Shown here: in pieces, positions 1-6,965 of the stretch
How the letters are laid out: every line of letters begins with the position of its first letter
Position numbering within the stretch: position 1 is the stretch's first letter
Assembly (NCBI GenBank): GCA_903895005.1
Contig: CAITSH010000388.1
Coordinates: 1 to 13,420, forward strand
DNA from: an uncultured Pseudomonadota bacterium
GTDB taxonomy: Bacteria > Pseudomonadota > Gammaproteobacteria > Burkholderiales > SG8-39
Length of the DNA stretch: 13,420 nt
Reading direction: 5' to 3'
The notes under the pieces: generated by a model
Database searches by the model: none
Seen by the model: the letters and a program-made list of their open reading frames with translations, nothing else
Told to the model about the DNA's origin: nothing
Made by a program: the position numbers and the translations under genes

Positions 1-830
1 ACGGCATGGAGATGATGATCCTGTCGCTCAACGCGCCGGCCGTCCAAGCCATTCCCGATCCCAAGCGTGCGAATGAAATCGCGCGCCGCGCCAATGACTT
101 TCTTGCCGAGCAGGTGGCCAAGCGCCCGGACCGGTTTCAGGGCTTTGCCGCCCTGCCTATGCAGGACGCCGAAATGGCTACTCGCGAACTCGAGCGCTGC
201 ATGAAGGATCTTGGCTTCAAGGGCGCATTGGTGAACGGTTTTTCACAGGTGGGCGATGTCAACACCGCGGTGTACCTCGACGCGCCGCAGTACCTGCCGT
301 TCTGGGCTGCGGTCGAGCGCCTTGACGCGCCGTTTTACCTCCATCCGAGAAACCCGCTGCCGTCGATGTCGCAAATTTACGAAGGCCATCCCTGGCTGAT
401 GGGCCCGACCTGGGCCTTCGGCCAGGAAACCGCAGTGCACGCGCTGCGCCTCATCGGGTCAGGATTGTTCGACAAGCATCCGGGCATCAAGATCATCCTT
501 GGCCACATGGGCGAGGGCCTGCCCTTCAGCATGTGGCGTATCGACCATCGCAACGCCTGGACCAACGAGAAGGCCAAGCACAAGGCCAAGCACAAGATCG
601 CCAGGTACTTCCAGGAAAATTTCTGGCTGACGACCTCGGGTAACTTTCGCACCCAGACCCTGGTCGATGCGATGATGGAAATCGGTTCGGATCGTATCCT
701 GTTTTCCACCGACTGGCCGTTCGAGAACATCGACCACGCCGCGATCTGGTTCGACAATGCCAGCATCAGTGAGGCGGACCGCATCAAGATCGGGCGCCAG
801 AACGCGGTTGACCTGTTCAAGTTGAAATAG
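1..830 (+). CDS. gamma-resorcylate (2,6-dihydroxybenzoate) decarboxylase-like amidohydrolase, 5' partial
   Basis: Cytoplasmic metal-dependent decarboxylase of the amidohydrolase-2 group, which removes CO2 from hydroxylated benzoates without redox cofactors. The reading frame is already open at the left edge (codons HG precede the first in-frame ATG at base 6), so the gene starts outside the window. Counting from that ATG, 274 residues are visible: YLHPRNP with His113, LGHMGEG with His167, and FSTDWPFE with Asp236. Adding 51 gives 164, 218 and 287, the positions I recall for the active-site residues of Rhizobium gamma-resorcylate decarboxylase, so about 51 residues including the N-terminal ExH metal motif are missing. 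SLNAPAVQAIPD and GALVNGFSQ are also typical of that family. A 12-bp tandem repeat at 570-593 encodes KAKHKAKHK in a surface-like loop. The true substrate could be a related hydroxybenzoate or heteroaromatic acid. Confidence 0.88.
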   Translation, partial: GMEMMILSLNAPAVQAIPDPKRANEIARRANDFLAEQVAKRPDRFQGFAALPMQDAEMATRELERCMKDLGFKGALVNGFSQVGDVNTAVYLDAPQYLPFWAAVERLDAPFYLHPRNPLPSMSQIYEGHPWLMGPTWAFGQETAVHALRLIGSGLFDKHPGIKIILGHMGEGLPFSMWRIDHRNAWTNEKAKHKAKHKIARYFQENFWLTTSGNFRTQTLVDAMMEIGSDRILFSTDWPFENIDHAAIWFDNASISEADRIKIGRQNAVDLFKLK

Positions 831-951
831 CGCGTGCCCGGAACCGCCAGCGTGACCACAGGTGGTTGCGTAGAAGTTACGGAATGAAAATGATCTCCAA
901 CCAGCGCGCAAAGACGCGTGCAGTGGAGCACCCGGAGAGTGAGGAAAAGTC

Positions 952-1989
952 ATGGCGTTTCAGGTAACGCTCCAGCCGAGCGGCCACAGTTTCTCGGTTG
1001 AGCCGGGGCAGAAGGTGCTCGAGGCCGGCCTGGCCGCGGGGCTCTTCATGCCCTATAGCTGCCGCAGCGGTGTCTGCCGCACCTGCCTTGGCGTCGTGCG
1101 CGAAGGCACGGTTGATCTTGGCTTCGTGCACCCCAACTACCTGCCTGAAGCGGAAAAGGCCAGGGGCTGCGCGCTGTTGTGCCAGGCCACCGCGCAGTCG
1201 GACCTTGTCATCGAGGTCAAGGACCTCGAGGGCCTTGCCGGCATTACCGTAGGCAAGGTGCCTTGTCGGGTGGTGAGCATCACACGGCCCGCAGAAGACG
1301 TAGCAGTGCTCGACTTGCGTCTGCCCATGAACGAGAACATGATGTTCGTCGCCGGCCAGTATGTCGACTTGCTGCTAAAGGATGGCAAGCGCCGAAGTTA
1401 CTCCATCGCCTGTCCGCCCCAACCCGAAGGCGTGTCGCATGTTGAATTACACATCCGTCACCTGCCCGGCGGGCACTTCACCGACAAGCTGTTTGGTGCA
1501 CAAGTAAAAGAGCGCGATGTCATGCGCTTCGAAGGCCCGCTTGGTTCGTTCTACCTGCGTGAAGACGGTACCAAGCCCATCGTGTTTGTAGCCAGTGGTA
1601 CCGGTTTTGCGCCGATCAAGGCCATAATTGAATACGCGATTCGCCGCGGCATGAAGCGGCCCATGCGCTTGTACTGGGGCTGCCGCGCGAAGCGGGATTT
1701 GTATATGCCGGACCTGCCGCAAAAATGGGCGGCGGAGGTGGCGGGATTCGAATTTGTGCCGGTCTTGTCCGAGCCCTCAGCGGCGGACGGCTGGTCGGGG
1801 CGTACCGGTTTTGTGCACCAGGCGGTAATGCAGGATTTTCCGGATCTGTCCGGGCACCAGGTCTATGCCTGCGGTGCGCCGGTGATGGTTGATTCGGCGC
1901 GAGCCGATTTTGTCGCCAAGTGCGGGCTGCCTGAAGAAGAGTTTTACGCCGATTCCTTTTTGACTGAAAAAGAGCGCGCGTCGGCGTAG
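952..1989 (+). CDS. 2Fe-2S ferredoxin / FAD / NAD(P)H oxidoreductase (CDP-6-deoxy-glucoseen reductase-like; oxygenase reductase)
   Basis: 345-residue single-chain electron-transfer protein passing electrons from NAD(P)H through FAD to a 2Fe-2S centre. The N-terminal plant-type ferredoxin domain (about 1-95) has Cys37, Cys42, Cys45 and Cys77 in CX4CX2CX31C spacing. The FAD-binding barrel (about 100-205) has RRSYS at 147-151. The NAD-binding domain (about 208-340) has GTGFAP at 216-221 and YACGAP near 305. The length and order match both the AscD/CDP-6-deoxy-glucoseen reductase annotation and reductases of aromatic oxygenases (BenC, DmpP). The catabolic context favours an oxygenase reductase, but no oxygenase component is in the window; it may lie to the left. 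The start is set by GAGGA at 941-945, six bases before the ATG. It lies 121 bases after the decarboxylase gene; I see no promoter in that gap. Confidence 0.9.
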   Translation: MAFQVTLQPSGHSFSVEPGQKVLEAGLAAGLFMPYSCRSGVCRTCLGVVREGTVDLGFVHPNYLPEAEKARGCALLCQATAQSDLVIEVKDLEGLAGITVGKVPCRVVSITRPAEDVAVLDLRLPMNENMMFVAGQYVDLLLKDGKRRSYSIACPPQPEGVSHVELHIRHLPGGHFTDKLFGAQVKERDVMRFEGPLGSFYLREDGTKPIVFVASGTGFAPIKAIIEYAIRRGMKRPMRLYWGCRAKRDLYMPDLPQKWAAEVAGFEFVPVLSEPSAADGWSGRTGFVHQAVMQDFPDLSGHQVYACGAPVMVDSARADFVAKCGLPEEEFYADSFLTEKERASA

Positions 1990-2072
1990 CGGATGCAGAA
2001 GCTTTTCGGCGGCGAAAGCCACCGCAATCCACGGATCACGGTCGGCACCGTCCGGATCCAAAAATGAAACTG

Positions 2073-2081
2073 TAAGGAGGA
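2073..2081 (+). promoter_or_regulatory. strong Shine-Dalgarno site of the first VOC gene
   Basis: TAAGGAGGA lies six bases before the ATG at 2088 and is almost fully complementary to the 16S 3' end. It fixes the start and suggests high expression of this gene. The 98-base gap before it shows no clear promoter or terminator. Confidence 0.8.
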
Positions 2082-2087
2082 GCAAAC

Positions 2088-2612
2088 ATGATTCCAGGTG
2101 ACGGCAAGGTCGCAGTTGAAAACCAGGGTTCGGTGGTCAAGCCCTATGTGATGTCGCACGGCACGCTTGAGTGCTACAGCCTCAAGCAGTCGCGCAAATT
2201 CTACGAGGAGTTCCTCGGCCTCGAGTGCGTGCGCCACGCCAAGCCGGCGATGGTGATTCGCTGCGGGCTCAAGTTCCATGTCGTCTGCGTCGAAGTGGGT
2301 GACGCGGTGCATCCGACCAACGTACTCAATCATTGGGGCATCGATGTGCGCAGCACCGCCGAGGTGGATGCCGCGCACAAGGCCGCCAATGAAATGAAGG
2401 AAAAATACGGCATCCGCCAGGTGCTGCCGGTGCAGAACATGCACGGCGTGTACTCGTTCTACCTCGAGGACCAGGACCACAACTGGTGGGAGATCCAGTA
2501 TTACGACGGCTACCAGCACGACGACATGTACGATTTTGGCGACCGCTTTTCGATGGATGACGGCGCCGATGTGCGCAGCCTGAAGGAACTCGAGATCAAG
2601 ACGAGCAACTAG
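2088..2612 (+). CDS. VOC-family putative extradiol (catechol 2,3-) dioxygenase, copy 1
   Basis: 174-residue cytoplasmic protein of the vicinal oxygen chelate (glyoxalase/extradiol dioxygenase) fold. A likely 2-His-1-carboxylate iron site is visible: His24 in MSHGTL, His82 in NHWGID and Glu135 in NWWEIQY. This is the spacing expected for a single paired beta-alpha-beta-beta-beta unit such as small one-domain extradiol enzymes. About 20 residues precede the fold, and an acidic tail with DDMYDFGDRF follows it. It is clearly paralogous to the second VOC gene at 4911: FYEEFLG, VRHAKPAM and KEKYGIR are shared. Its stop codon overlaps the start of the next FAH gene by one base (TAGTG), so the two are probably translationally coupled and act in consecutive steps. 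Dioxygenase chemistry is inferred from family and neighbours; an isomerase or lyase role within VOC is possible. Confidence 0.82.
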   Translation: MIPGDGKVAVENQGSVVKPYVMSHGTLECYSLKQSRKFYEEFLGLECVRHAKPAMVIRCGLKFHVVCVEVGDAVHPTNVLNHWGIDVRSTAEVDAAHKAANEMKEKYGIRQVLPVQNMHGVYSFYLEDQDHNWWEIQYYDGYQHDDMYDFGDRFSMDDGADVRSLKELEIKTSN

Positions 2613-3544
2613 TGTTCGTCCTTGCCTCCCTCCTGGTTTCCGGTCGTCGCGTCGCATCCATACGTGTGGATGGCGGCGTGGACGGCCGCTATTGGCCGGT
2701 CGCCGCATCGGCTCGAGCCGCCGGCGTAGCCGGGCTCGAAGGTGAACTCGAATCGTTTTTCGCTGAATGGCGCAGCGCGCTGCCGCGGCTGAAGCGCGTC
2801 GCCAAGGCCATCGCCGCAGGCAGGCTTGCAGCGCGCATCAGCGTGCCCGCCGGTAGGGCGCGCCTCGATACGCCGCTACGCCGCCCGTCCAAGATCATTT
2901 GTGTCGGTGCCAATTACGCCGACCATCTGGCCGAAATGAACGCGAGTTCTATCAAGAAAGTGAAAGGCCGGCCGCCTTTCTTTTTCTTAAAGCCGCCCTC
3001 GACGGTCTTGTCCGGTCCAGGCCCGACGGTGTTCATGCCGCGCGCCTGCAAGAATCTCGACTGGGAAGCCGAGATGGTGGTGGTGTTCGGCAAGGGTGGA
3101 AAGGACATCACGCCCGAGCGAGCGCTCGATCACGTTGCCGGCTACACCCTGGGCGTCGACTTCACCGCTCGTGACCTGTTTGCCGACCCCGACAGTTTTT
3201 TCAAATTCAACTTCGTTCTGGGGAAATGCCAGGACACGTTGTCACCAGTGGGGCCGGCCATCGTTCCGGCCGCCTTCACGGACGGCGGGGATCTGCATTT
3301 CTCGTTGTCGGTGAACGGTGTGCAAAAGCAGTCCACCAGCACGCGCAAGATGATTTATTCGCTGGCCGAGCAGATTGCCGGGGTGAGCCGCGGCGTTCGC
3401 ATAGAAGCAGGCGACCTGATGTTCACGGGCTCTCCCGCTGGAGTCGGCCTGCCGCGCGGTGAAAAGCTGGCGCGCGGCGACCGCGTTCGCATCCAATCAC
3501 CGGTTATCGGCGCAATGGAAGTGATCATCCAGTCACCGCGCTAG
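2612..3544 (+). CDS. fumarylacetoacetate hydrolase (FAH) family protein, copy 1
   Basis: 310 residues. FAH-fold enzymes hydrolyse C-C bonds of 1,3-diketone-like ring-cleavage products, or decarboxylate or isomerise dienoic acids; they are usually metal-dependent and cytoplasmic. The core starts near residue 95 with VGANYADHLAEMN, carrying the His105/Glu108 pair that corresponds to the FAHD1 catalytic dyad. Metal ligands are likely Glu152 and Glu154 (DWEAEM) and Asp183 (GVDFTARDL). The C-terminal signature is GDLMFTGSPAGVG at 267-279. The gene begins with GTG at 2612, one base inside the previous stop and with little Shine-Dalgarno sequence, which points to coupling; the next in-frame Met is far inside the fold. 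The 123 bases after it show no convincing promoter. It differs from copy 2 in the N-terminal domain and in the segment after the third ligand, so the two probably take different substrates. Confidence 0.86.
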   Translation: MFVLASLLVSGRRVASIRVDGGVDGRYWPVAASARAAGVAGLEGELESFFAEWRSALPRLKRVAKAIAAGRLAARISVPAGRARLDTPLRRPSKIICVGANYADHLAEMNASSIKKVKGRPPFFFLKPPSTVLSGPGPTVFMPRACKNLDWEAEMVVVFGKGGKDITPERALDHVAGYTLGVDFTARDLFADPDSFFKFNFVLGKCQDTLSPVGPAIVPAAFTDGGDLHFSLSVNGVQKQSTSTRKMIYSLAEQIAGVSRGVRIEAGDLMFTGSPAGVGLPRGEKLARGDRVRIQSPVIGAMEVIIQSPR

Positions 3545-3653
3545 CGTTGCGTAAGGGACGATTCAAACAGGAAAAATGCAAAAGAACACGTACGGGGCCG
3601 GCGAGGGATACCGGTGATTTCGAAATAAAAGCAGAAACCTAAACCGGAACACC

Positions 3654-3660
3654 AAGGAGG
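3654..3660 (+). promoter_or_regulatory. Shine-Dalgarno site of the solute-binding protein gene
   Basis: AAGGAGG lies seven bases before the ATG at 3668, a near-consensus ribosome binding site consistent with the high expression usual for periplasmic binding proteins. Confidence 0.75.
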
Positions 3661-3667
3661 AAACACC

Positions 3668-4876
3668 ATGAAATTCAGCCGTCGTAATATGTTGGTCGCC
3701 GGGGCATTGCGTGTTCCGGCCCTGTTCGCTGCGCCAGCCGCACTGGCTCAGTCAGGTCCCATTCGCATCGGCAGCACGCTGGCGCTGACCGGTCCGCTCA
3801 GTGCCACGGCAGTGATGCAAAAAATCGCCGGTGAAATTTATATCGAGCAGCTTAACAAACGCGGCGGCCTGCTTGGACGGCAGGTGGAATGGGTGCTCAA
3901 GGACGACCAGTCCAAGCCGGACCTTGCGCGTACCCTGTACGAGCAACTGATCACCGCCGACAAGGTCGATCTGATCACCGGGCCTTACGCCACTGGCGCG
4001 ACGCTGTCGGCCATGGGCGTGGCACAGCGTTACAACAAGATCCTGCTGCACAACACGTTCGGTCTGCCGGCCCTCGCGAAATACGAAATGCAGTTCTCGG
4101 TTTCCGGCGGCACCTACGATATCGAAAACGCTTGGCCGACGCTGGTGTTCGATGCGCTGGCCGCCGGCGGCAAACCGCCCAAGACGGTAGCCATGCTGAC
4201 CAGCAAGTTTCCCTCGACGCACTTCGTTACACAGGGGGCACGCGAGATCCTGAAAAAGCGCGGAATGACCGAGGTGGTGTACCTCGATTGGGATTTTGGC
4301 AACCGCGATTTTGGTGCAATTGCCGCCCGCGTGAAAGAAGCCAAGCCCGACTTCCTCTGGGTAGGTGGTGTCGGTGTGGAGGGAAATCTGATCCTTGATG
4401 CGATGAAGAAAATCGACTATGTGCCGCCGCAGACTTTTGTTGCTTTCCCGGCGCCCGGCCCGATGTCCAAGTCACCTGATGGCAAGAACGTGCTCGCCTA
4501 CACGGTGTTTGAGGAGCACGCTCCGTTCACCAACAACCCGGTGGCGGCCGAATTCGTCAAGGTGTTCAACGAGCGTGCGGCCAAAGCCAACCTGCCTGAT
4601 ACCTCGGTGGAGCTTATCGCATCGGTGGCTTATGCCACCTGGCAGGTGATGGAAGCGGCGGTCAACGCCACCAAGAGCCTTGATGACAAGCAGCTCGCCG
4701 CCTGGATCAAGAAAAGCCAGGTCGATACGATCATCGGTCGCATGCGTTGGGACGGCACCAACAACTTCATGAAGGCGCCTGACTTGTACAAGGTGAAGCA
4801 GGTGCAGAACGGCAAGTGGATCGTGGTTTGGCCGCGCGAGTTTGCGGCACCCGGCACCAAGCTGATTACCCCCTGA
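3668..4876 (+). CDS. ABC transporter periplasmic substrate-binding protein, branched-chain amino acid / aromatic acid (LivK) type
   Basis: 402 residues. Proteins of this Peripla_BP_6 group capture amino acids or, often in betaproteobacterial catabolic clusters, aromatic acids in the periplasm and hand them to a LivHMGF-type permease. The N-terminus MKFSRRNML resembles a twin-arginine signal, with a likely cleavage near ALA-Q (residues 25-28). The mature protein opens with PIRIGSTLALTGPLS, followed by the family's GGLLGRQVE and DLITGPYATGATLSA segments. Arg15 interrupts the hydrophobic stretch of the signal, which is unusual. The gene sits between the two VOC-FAH pairs, 34 bases before the second VOC gene. 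No permease or ATPase gene is present, so it either uses a distant transporter or is a sensor or scavenger. The ligand is inferred only from context. Confidence 0.9.
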   Translation: MKFSRRNMLVAGALRVPALFAAPAALAQSGPIRIGSTLALTGPLSATAVMQKIAGEIYIEQLNKRGGLLGRQVEWVLKDDQSKPDLARTLYEQLITADKVDLITGPYATGATLSAMGVAQRYNKILLHNTFGLPALAKYEMQFSVSGGTYDIENAWPTLVFDALAAGGKPPKTVAMLTSKFPSTHFVTQGAREILKKRGMTEVVYLDWDFGNRDFGAIAARVKEAKPDFLWVGGVGVEGNLILDAMKKIDYVPPQTFVAFPAPGPMSKSPDGKNVLAYTVFEEHAPFTNNPVAAEFVKVFNERAAKANLPDTSVELIASVAYATWQVMEAAVNATKSLDDKQLAAWIKKSQVDTIIGRMRWDGTNNFMKAPDLYKVKQVQNGKWIVVWPREFAAPGTKLITP

Positions 4877-4910
4877 GGCGGGACCTGATTGAACGCGAAA
4901 GGAGAACCCC

Positions 4911-5408
4911 ATGACTGACCTTGCCGCGACGGGGCGCAAGGCTGCGCCCCATGTCAACCCGATGTTGTTGTCACACGGCACGCTGCTGTGCCGCAACTTG
5001 GCCAATACCCGGCGATTTTACGAGGAGTTCCTCGGCGTTGAGGTGGTGCGCCATGCCAAGCCGGCGATGATGGTGCGTTTGCGAAGCGGTATGTACATCG
5101 TTTGCGTGTGCATCGGCGAGAACGTGCCCAACCAGCACGTGCTGACGCACTGGGGGCTCAACGTCGCCACGCGCGCCGAGGTCGATGCGGCGTATGCGGC
5201 GGCCGTTGAGAACAAGGAAAAATACGGTATCCGCAAGATACAGAGCGTGCGCGAGCGTCATGGCGCCTACGGCTTTTACCTCCAGGACCTCGATTGCAAC
5301 TGGTGGGAGGTGCAGTACGAGGAACGCAAGATCGATGACTTTTTCAATGGCGGCGACAAGTTCGGCAACGACGTCATCGCCACCGACTCTTCCGAGTCGC
5401 ACGAGTAA
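4911..5408 (+). CDS. VOC-family putative extradiol dioxygenase, copy 2
   Basis: 165-residue paralogue of the VOC protein at 2088. Likely metal ligands are His22 (LSHGTL), His80 (THWGLN) and Glu133 (NWWEVQY). Conserved blocks FYEEFLG, VRHAKPAM and KEKYGIR are close even at the nucleotide level (for example 5214-5234 against 2397-2417, one difference). Differences include Cys129 in place of His131 just before the NWWE block, a different N-terminus, and a shorter tail lacking the DDMYDFGDRF segment. These suggest a shifted substrate range rather than a redundant copy. The start is supported by AAAGGAG at 4898-4904. It is followed 25 bases later by the second FAH gene, repeating the VOC-then-FAH order. 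The dioxygenase function is inferred from fold and neighbours. Confidence 0.82.
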   Translation: MTDLAATGRKAAPHVNPMLLSHGTLLCRNLANTRRFYEEFLGVEVVRHAKPAMMVRLRSGMYIVCVCIGENVPNQHVLTHWGLNVATRAEVDAAYAAAVENKEKYGIRKIQSVRERHGAYGFYLQDLDCNWWEVQYEERKIDDFFNGGDKFGNDVIATDSSESHE

Positions 5409-5433
5409 TTCTCTTTCAATAAAGAAGGCACAC

Positions 5434-6369
5434 ATGAGTTCATACAAGCTGTTGACGTACCAGGCCGGCAAGCTGCCGCGCGCCGGCATTCTGGTTGGCG
5501 ACACGGTCTACGATGCGCAAAAGATCACCGGCGTCGCCGCCTACGAGACGGTGCTTGGCGCACTGTGCGAATGGTCAAAGGCGAAAAAGGCGTTTGCGCT
5601 GGCTGAAAAAGCCATCACCTCGGGCAAGAGCCGTGCAAAAGGCCAGCCGCTGAAAAAGACCAAGTTGCTGGCACCTGTGCTCTACCCCGGTGACATTTAT
5701 TGCGCCGGTGCCAACTACACCGACCACATGGCTGAAATGGCCCGCGTAACCGGCCAGCCGCCCGGCCCGAACATGAAAGAGCTCGGTGAAAAGCCGTGGC
5801 ATTTTCTAAAGTCTTCGCGCGCCTCCATCGTCGGTCCCGGCAGCAAGGTAAAGCTGCCGGCGTATTCGAAGGCTGTTGACTGGGAGATTGAACTTGCGGC
5901 GGTGATCGGCCGCCCGGCCAAGGATGTGCCGCTTGAGAAAGCGCTTGGCTATGTCGCCGGGTGGACTATCGCCAACGACTTGTCCGCGCGCGATGCGATG
6001 AAGCGGATGAAAAACCCGCCGACCTCGCCCTTCCACATGGACTGGATCAGCCAGAAGTGCTTCGACGGCGCCTGCCCGCTTGGACCCTGGATGGTTCCCT
6101 CCGAGCAGATCAAGAACCCGCACAACCTCGCACTCAAGCTGTGGGTCAACGACGAACTGATGCAGGACTCAAACAGCAACAAGCTGATTTTCGACACGGC
6201 CGAGCAGATTGCCATGCTGTCTTCGCGCGTCACGCTACAACCGGGCGACCTCATCCTCACCGGCACACCGGCGGGCGTGGGCATGGGCCGCAAGCTGTTC
6301 CTCAAGTCGGGCGATGTGGTCAGGCTCTGGATCGAGGGTATAGGCGAGATGAGTCATAGTATGGTTTGA
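5434..6369 (+). CDS. fumarylacetoacetate hydrolase (FAH) family protein, copy 2
   Basis: 311 residues, FAH fold, probably acting on the ring-opened product of a neighbouring VOC enzyme. The core has CAGANYTDHMAEMA with the His98/Glu101 dyad, metal ligands Glu151 and Glu153 (DWEIELAAVIG) and Asp182 (ANDLSARD), and the signature GDLILTGTPAGVGMG at 271-285. This copy is closer than copy 1 to the canonical 2-hydroxyhepta-2,4-diene-1,7-dioate isomerase/hydrolase pattern. The frame is open further upstream, back to 5185, but that part overlaps the VOC gene and has arginine-rich shadow composition. The start at 5434 is chosen because AAGAAGG at 5422-5428 precedes it and MSSYKLLTYQ is a normal FAH N-terminus. 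Confidence 0.88.
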   Translation: MSSYKLLTYQAGKLPRAGILVGDTVYDAQKITGVAAYETVLGALCEWSKAKKAFALAEKAITSGKSRAKGQPLKKTKLLAPVLYPGDIYCAGANYTDHMAEMARVTGQPPGPNMKELGEKPWHFLKSSRASIVGPGSKVKLPAYSKAVDWEIELAAVIGRPAKDVPLEKALGYVAGWTIANDLSARDAMKRMKNPPTSPFHMDWISQKCFDGACPLGPWMVPSEQIKNPHNLALKLWVNDELMQDSNSNKLIFDTAEQIAMLSSRVTLQPGDLILTGTPAGVGMGRKLFLKSGDVVRLWIEGIGEMSHSMV

Positions 6370-6427
6370 TACGCACTCGCGCGGCGCCACGGTGTCTTAA
6401 CCGCTGGTGCGGCGACCATAAAAATCA

Positions 6428-6474
6428 ACCATCGCCCGGAAAGCCGCGCCAGATGAGGCTTTCCGGTCGATGGT
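6428..6474 (+). terminator. long inverted repeat / hairpin between FAH copy 2 and the molybdenum hydroxylase genes
   Basis: Arms 6428-6445 and 6457-6474 pair at 17 of 18 positions (one C/T mismatch) around an 11-base loop; the inner 10 pairs (CCGGAAAGCC with its complement) are perfect. No T-run follows, so it is not a textbook intrinsic terminator. It could be an attenuator, an mRNA-stabilising or processing hairpin, or a DNA operator. It ends 29 bases before the ATG at 6504. The rest of the 134-base gap shows no other clear signal. Confidence 0.6.
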
Positions 6475-6488
6475 CAAGAGAATTCACT

Positions 6489-6497
6489 GAGGAGGAG
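6489..6497 (+). promoter_or_regulatory. Shine-Dalgarno site deciding the start of the 2Fe-2S subunit
   Basis: GAGGAGGAG lies six bases before the ATG at 6504. It supports that start over the longer open frame reaching back to 6366, whose extra residues run through the hairpin and match no family N-terminus. Confidence 0.75.
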
Positions 6498-6503
6498 TCC
6501 CCG

Positions 6504-6965
6504 ATGGCCATTACCATTACCGTCAACGGCAGGCGGCATACTGTCGCTGCAGCCGACGACACCCCGTTGCTCTACGTGCTCAGGAACGAGCTCGAACTGA
6601 ACGGCCCCAAATTCGGCTGCGGTCTTGGCCAGTGTGGTGCCTGCACAGTGCACTTGGGTGATGTCGCCGTGCGTTCATGCTCGATCCCGGTGTCGGCGGT
6701 CAATGCGCCGGTTACCACCATCGAGGGACTCGGTACGGCGGAAAAGCCGCATCCCGTGCAGGCGGCGTTTGTCGCCGAGCAGGCGGTGCAATGCGGCTAT
6801 TGCGTCAACGGCATGGTCATGAGCAGCGCTGCGCTCTTGAAGAAAAACGCCAAGCCCAGCGAAGCGGAAATCCGTTCGGCCCTTGATGGGAACCTCTGCC
6901 GCTGCGGCACCCACATGCGCATTCTTCGTGCTGTACGCAAGGCGGCCGCCGGAGGTGTTGCATGA
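6504..6965 (+). CDS. iorA-like: molybdenum hydroxylase 2Fe-2S (small) subunit, IorA type
   Basis: 153 residues, the usual length for small subunits of the xanthine oxidase family in two-subunit enzymes such as isoquinoline 1-oxidoreductase. The N-terminal plant-type ferredoxin cluster uses Cys39, Cys44, Cys47 and Cys59 (FGCGLGQCGACTVH). The C-terminal four-helix cluster uses Cys97, Cys100, Cys132 and Cys134 (QCGYCVNGM, NLCRCGTH). It passes electrons from the molybdenum site of the large subunit to an outside acceptor, probably a cytochrome c. It has no signal peptide, as expected for a partner carried through the Tat system by the large subunit. Its stop overlaps the large-subunit start (ATGA), indicating tight coupling. 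The exact substrate class is unknown. Confidence 0.93.
   Translation: MAITITVNGRRHTVAAADDTPLLYVLRNELELNGPKFGCGLGQCGACTVHLGDVAVRSCSIPVSAVNAPVTTIEGLGTAEKPHPVQAAFVAEQAVQCGYCVNGMVMSSAALLKKNAKPSEAEIRSALDGNLCRCGTHMRILRAVRKAAAGGVA

Noticed and set aside
570..593. 12-bp tandem repeat as a possible insertion in the decarboxylase
   Set aside because: The spacing of conserved active-site residues on either side agrees with the characterised enzyme as I recall it, so nothing seems inserted; a Lys-rich loop is the simpler view.
855..866. Small inverted repeat ACCAC-AG-GTGGT after the decarboxylase gene
   Set aside because: Five-base arms with a two-base loop and no T-run; expected by chance in GC-rich DNA.
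1944..2708. 254-codon minus-strand open frame
   Set aside because: Covers the first VOC gene in antisense; rich in His and Val repeats typical of shadow frames.
5185..5433. Upstream extension of the second FAH gene
   Set aside because: Overlaps the VOC gene in another frame, is Arg/Ser/Thr-rich and lacks a Shine-Dalgarno site; MSSYKLLTYQ at 5434 is the family-like start.
6366..6503. Upstream extension of the 2Fe-2S subunit
   Set aside because: Translation would run through the large hairpin, and the residues match no family N-terminus; a strong Shine-Dalgarno site precedes 6504.
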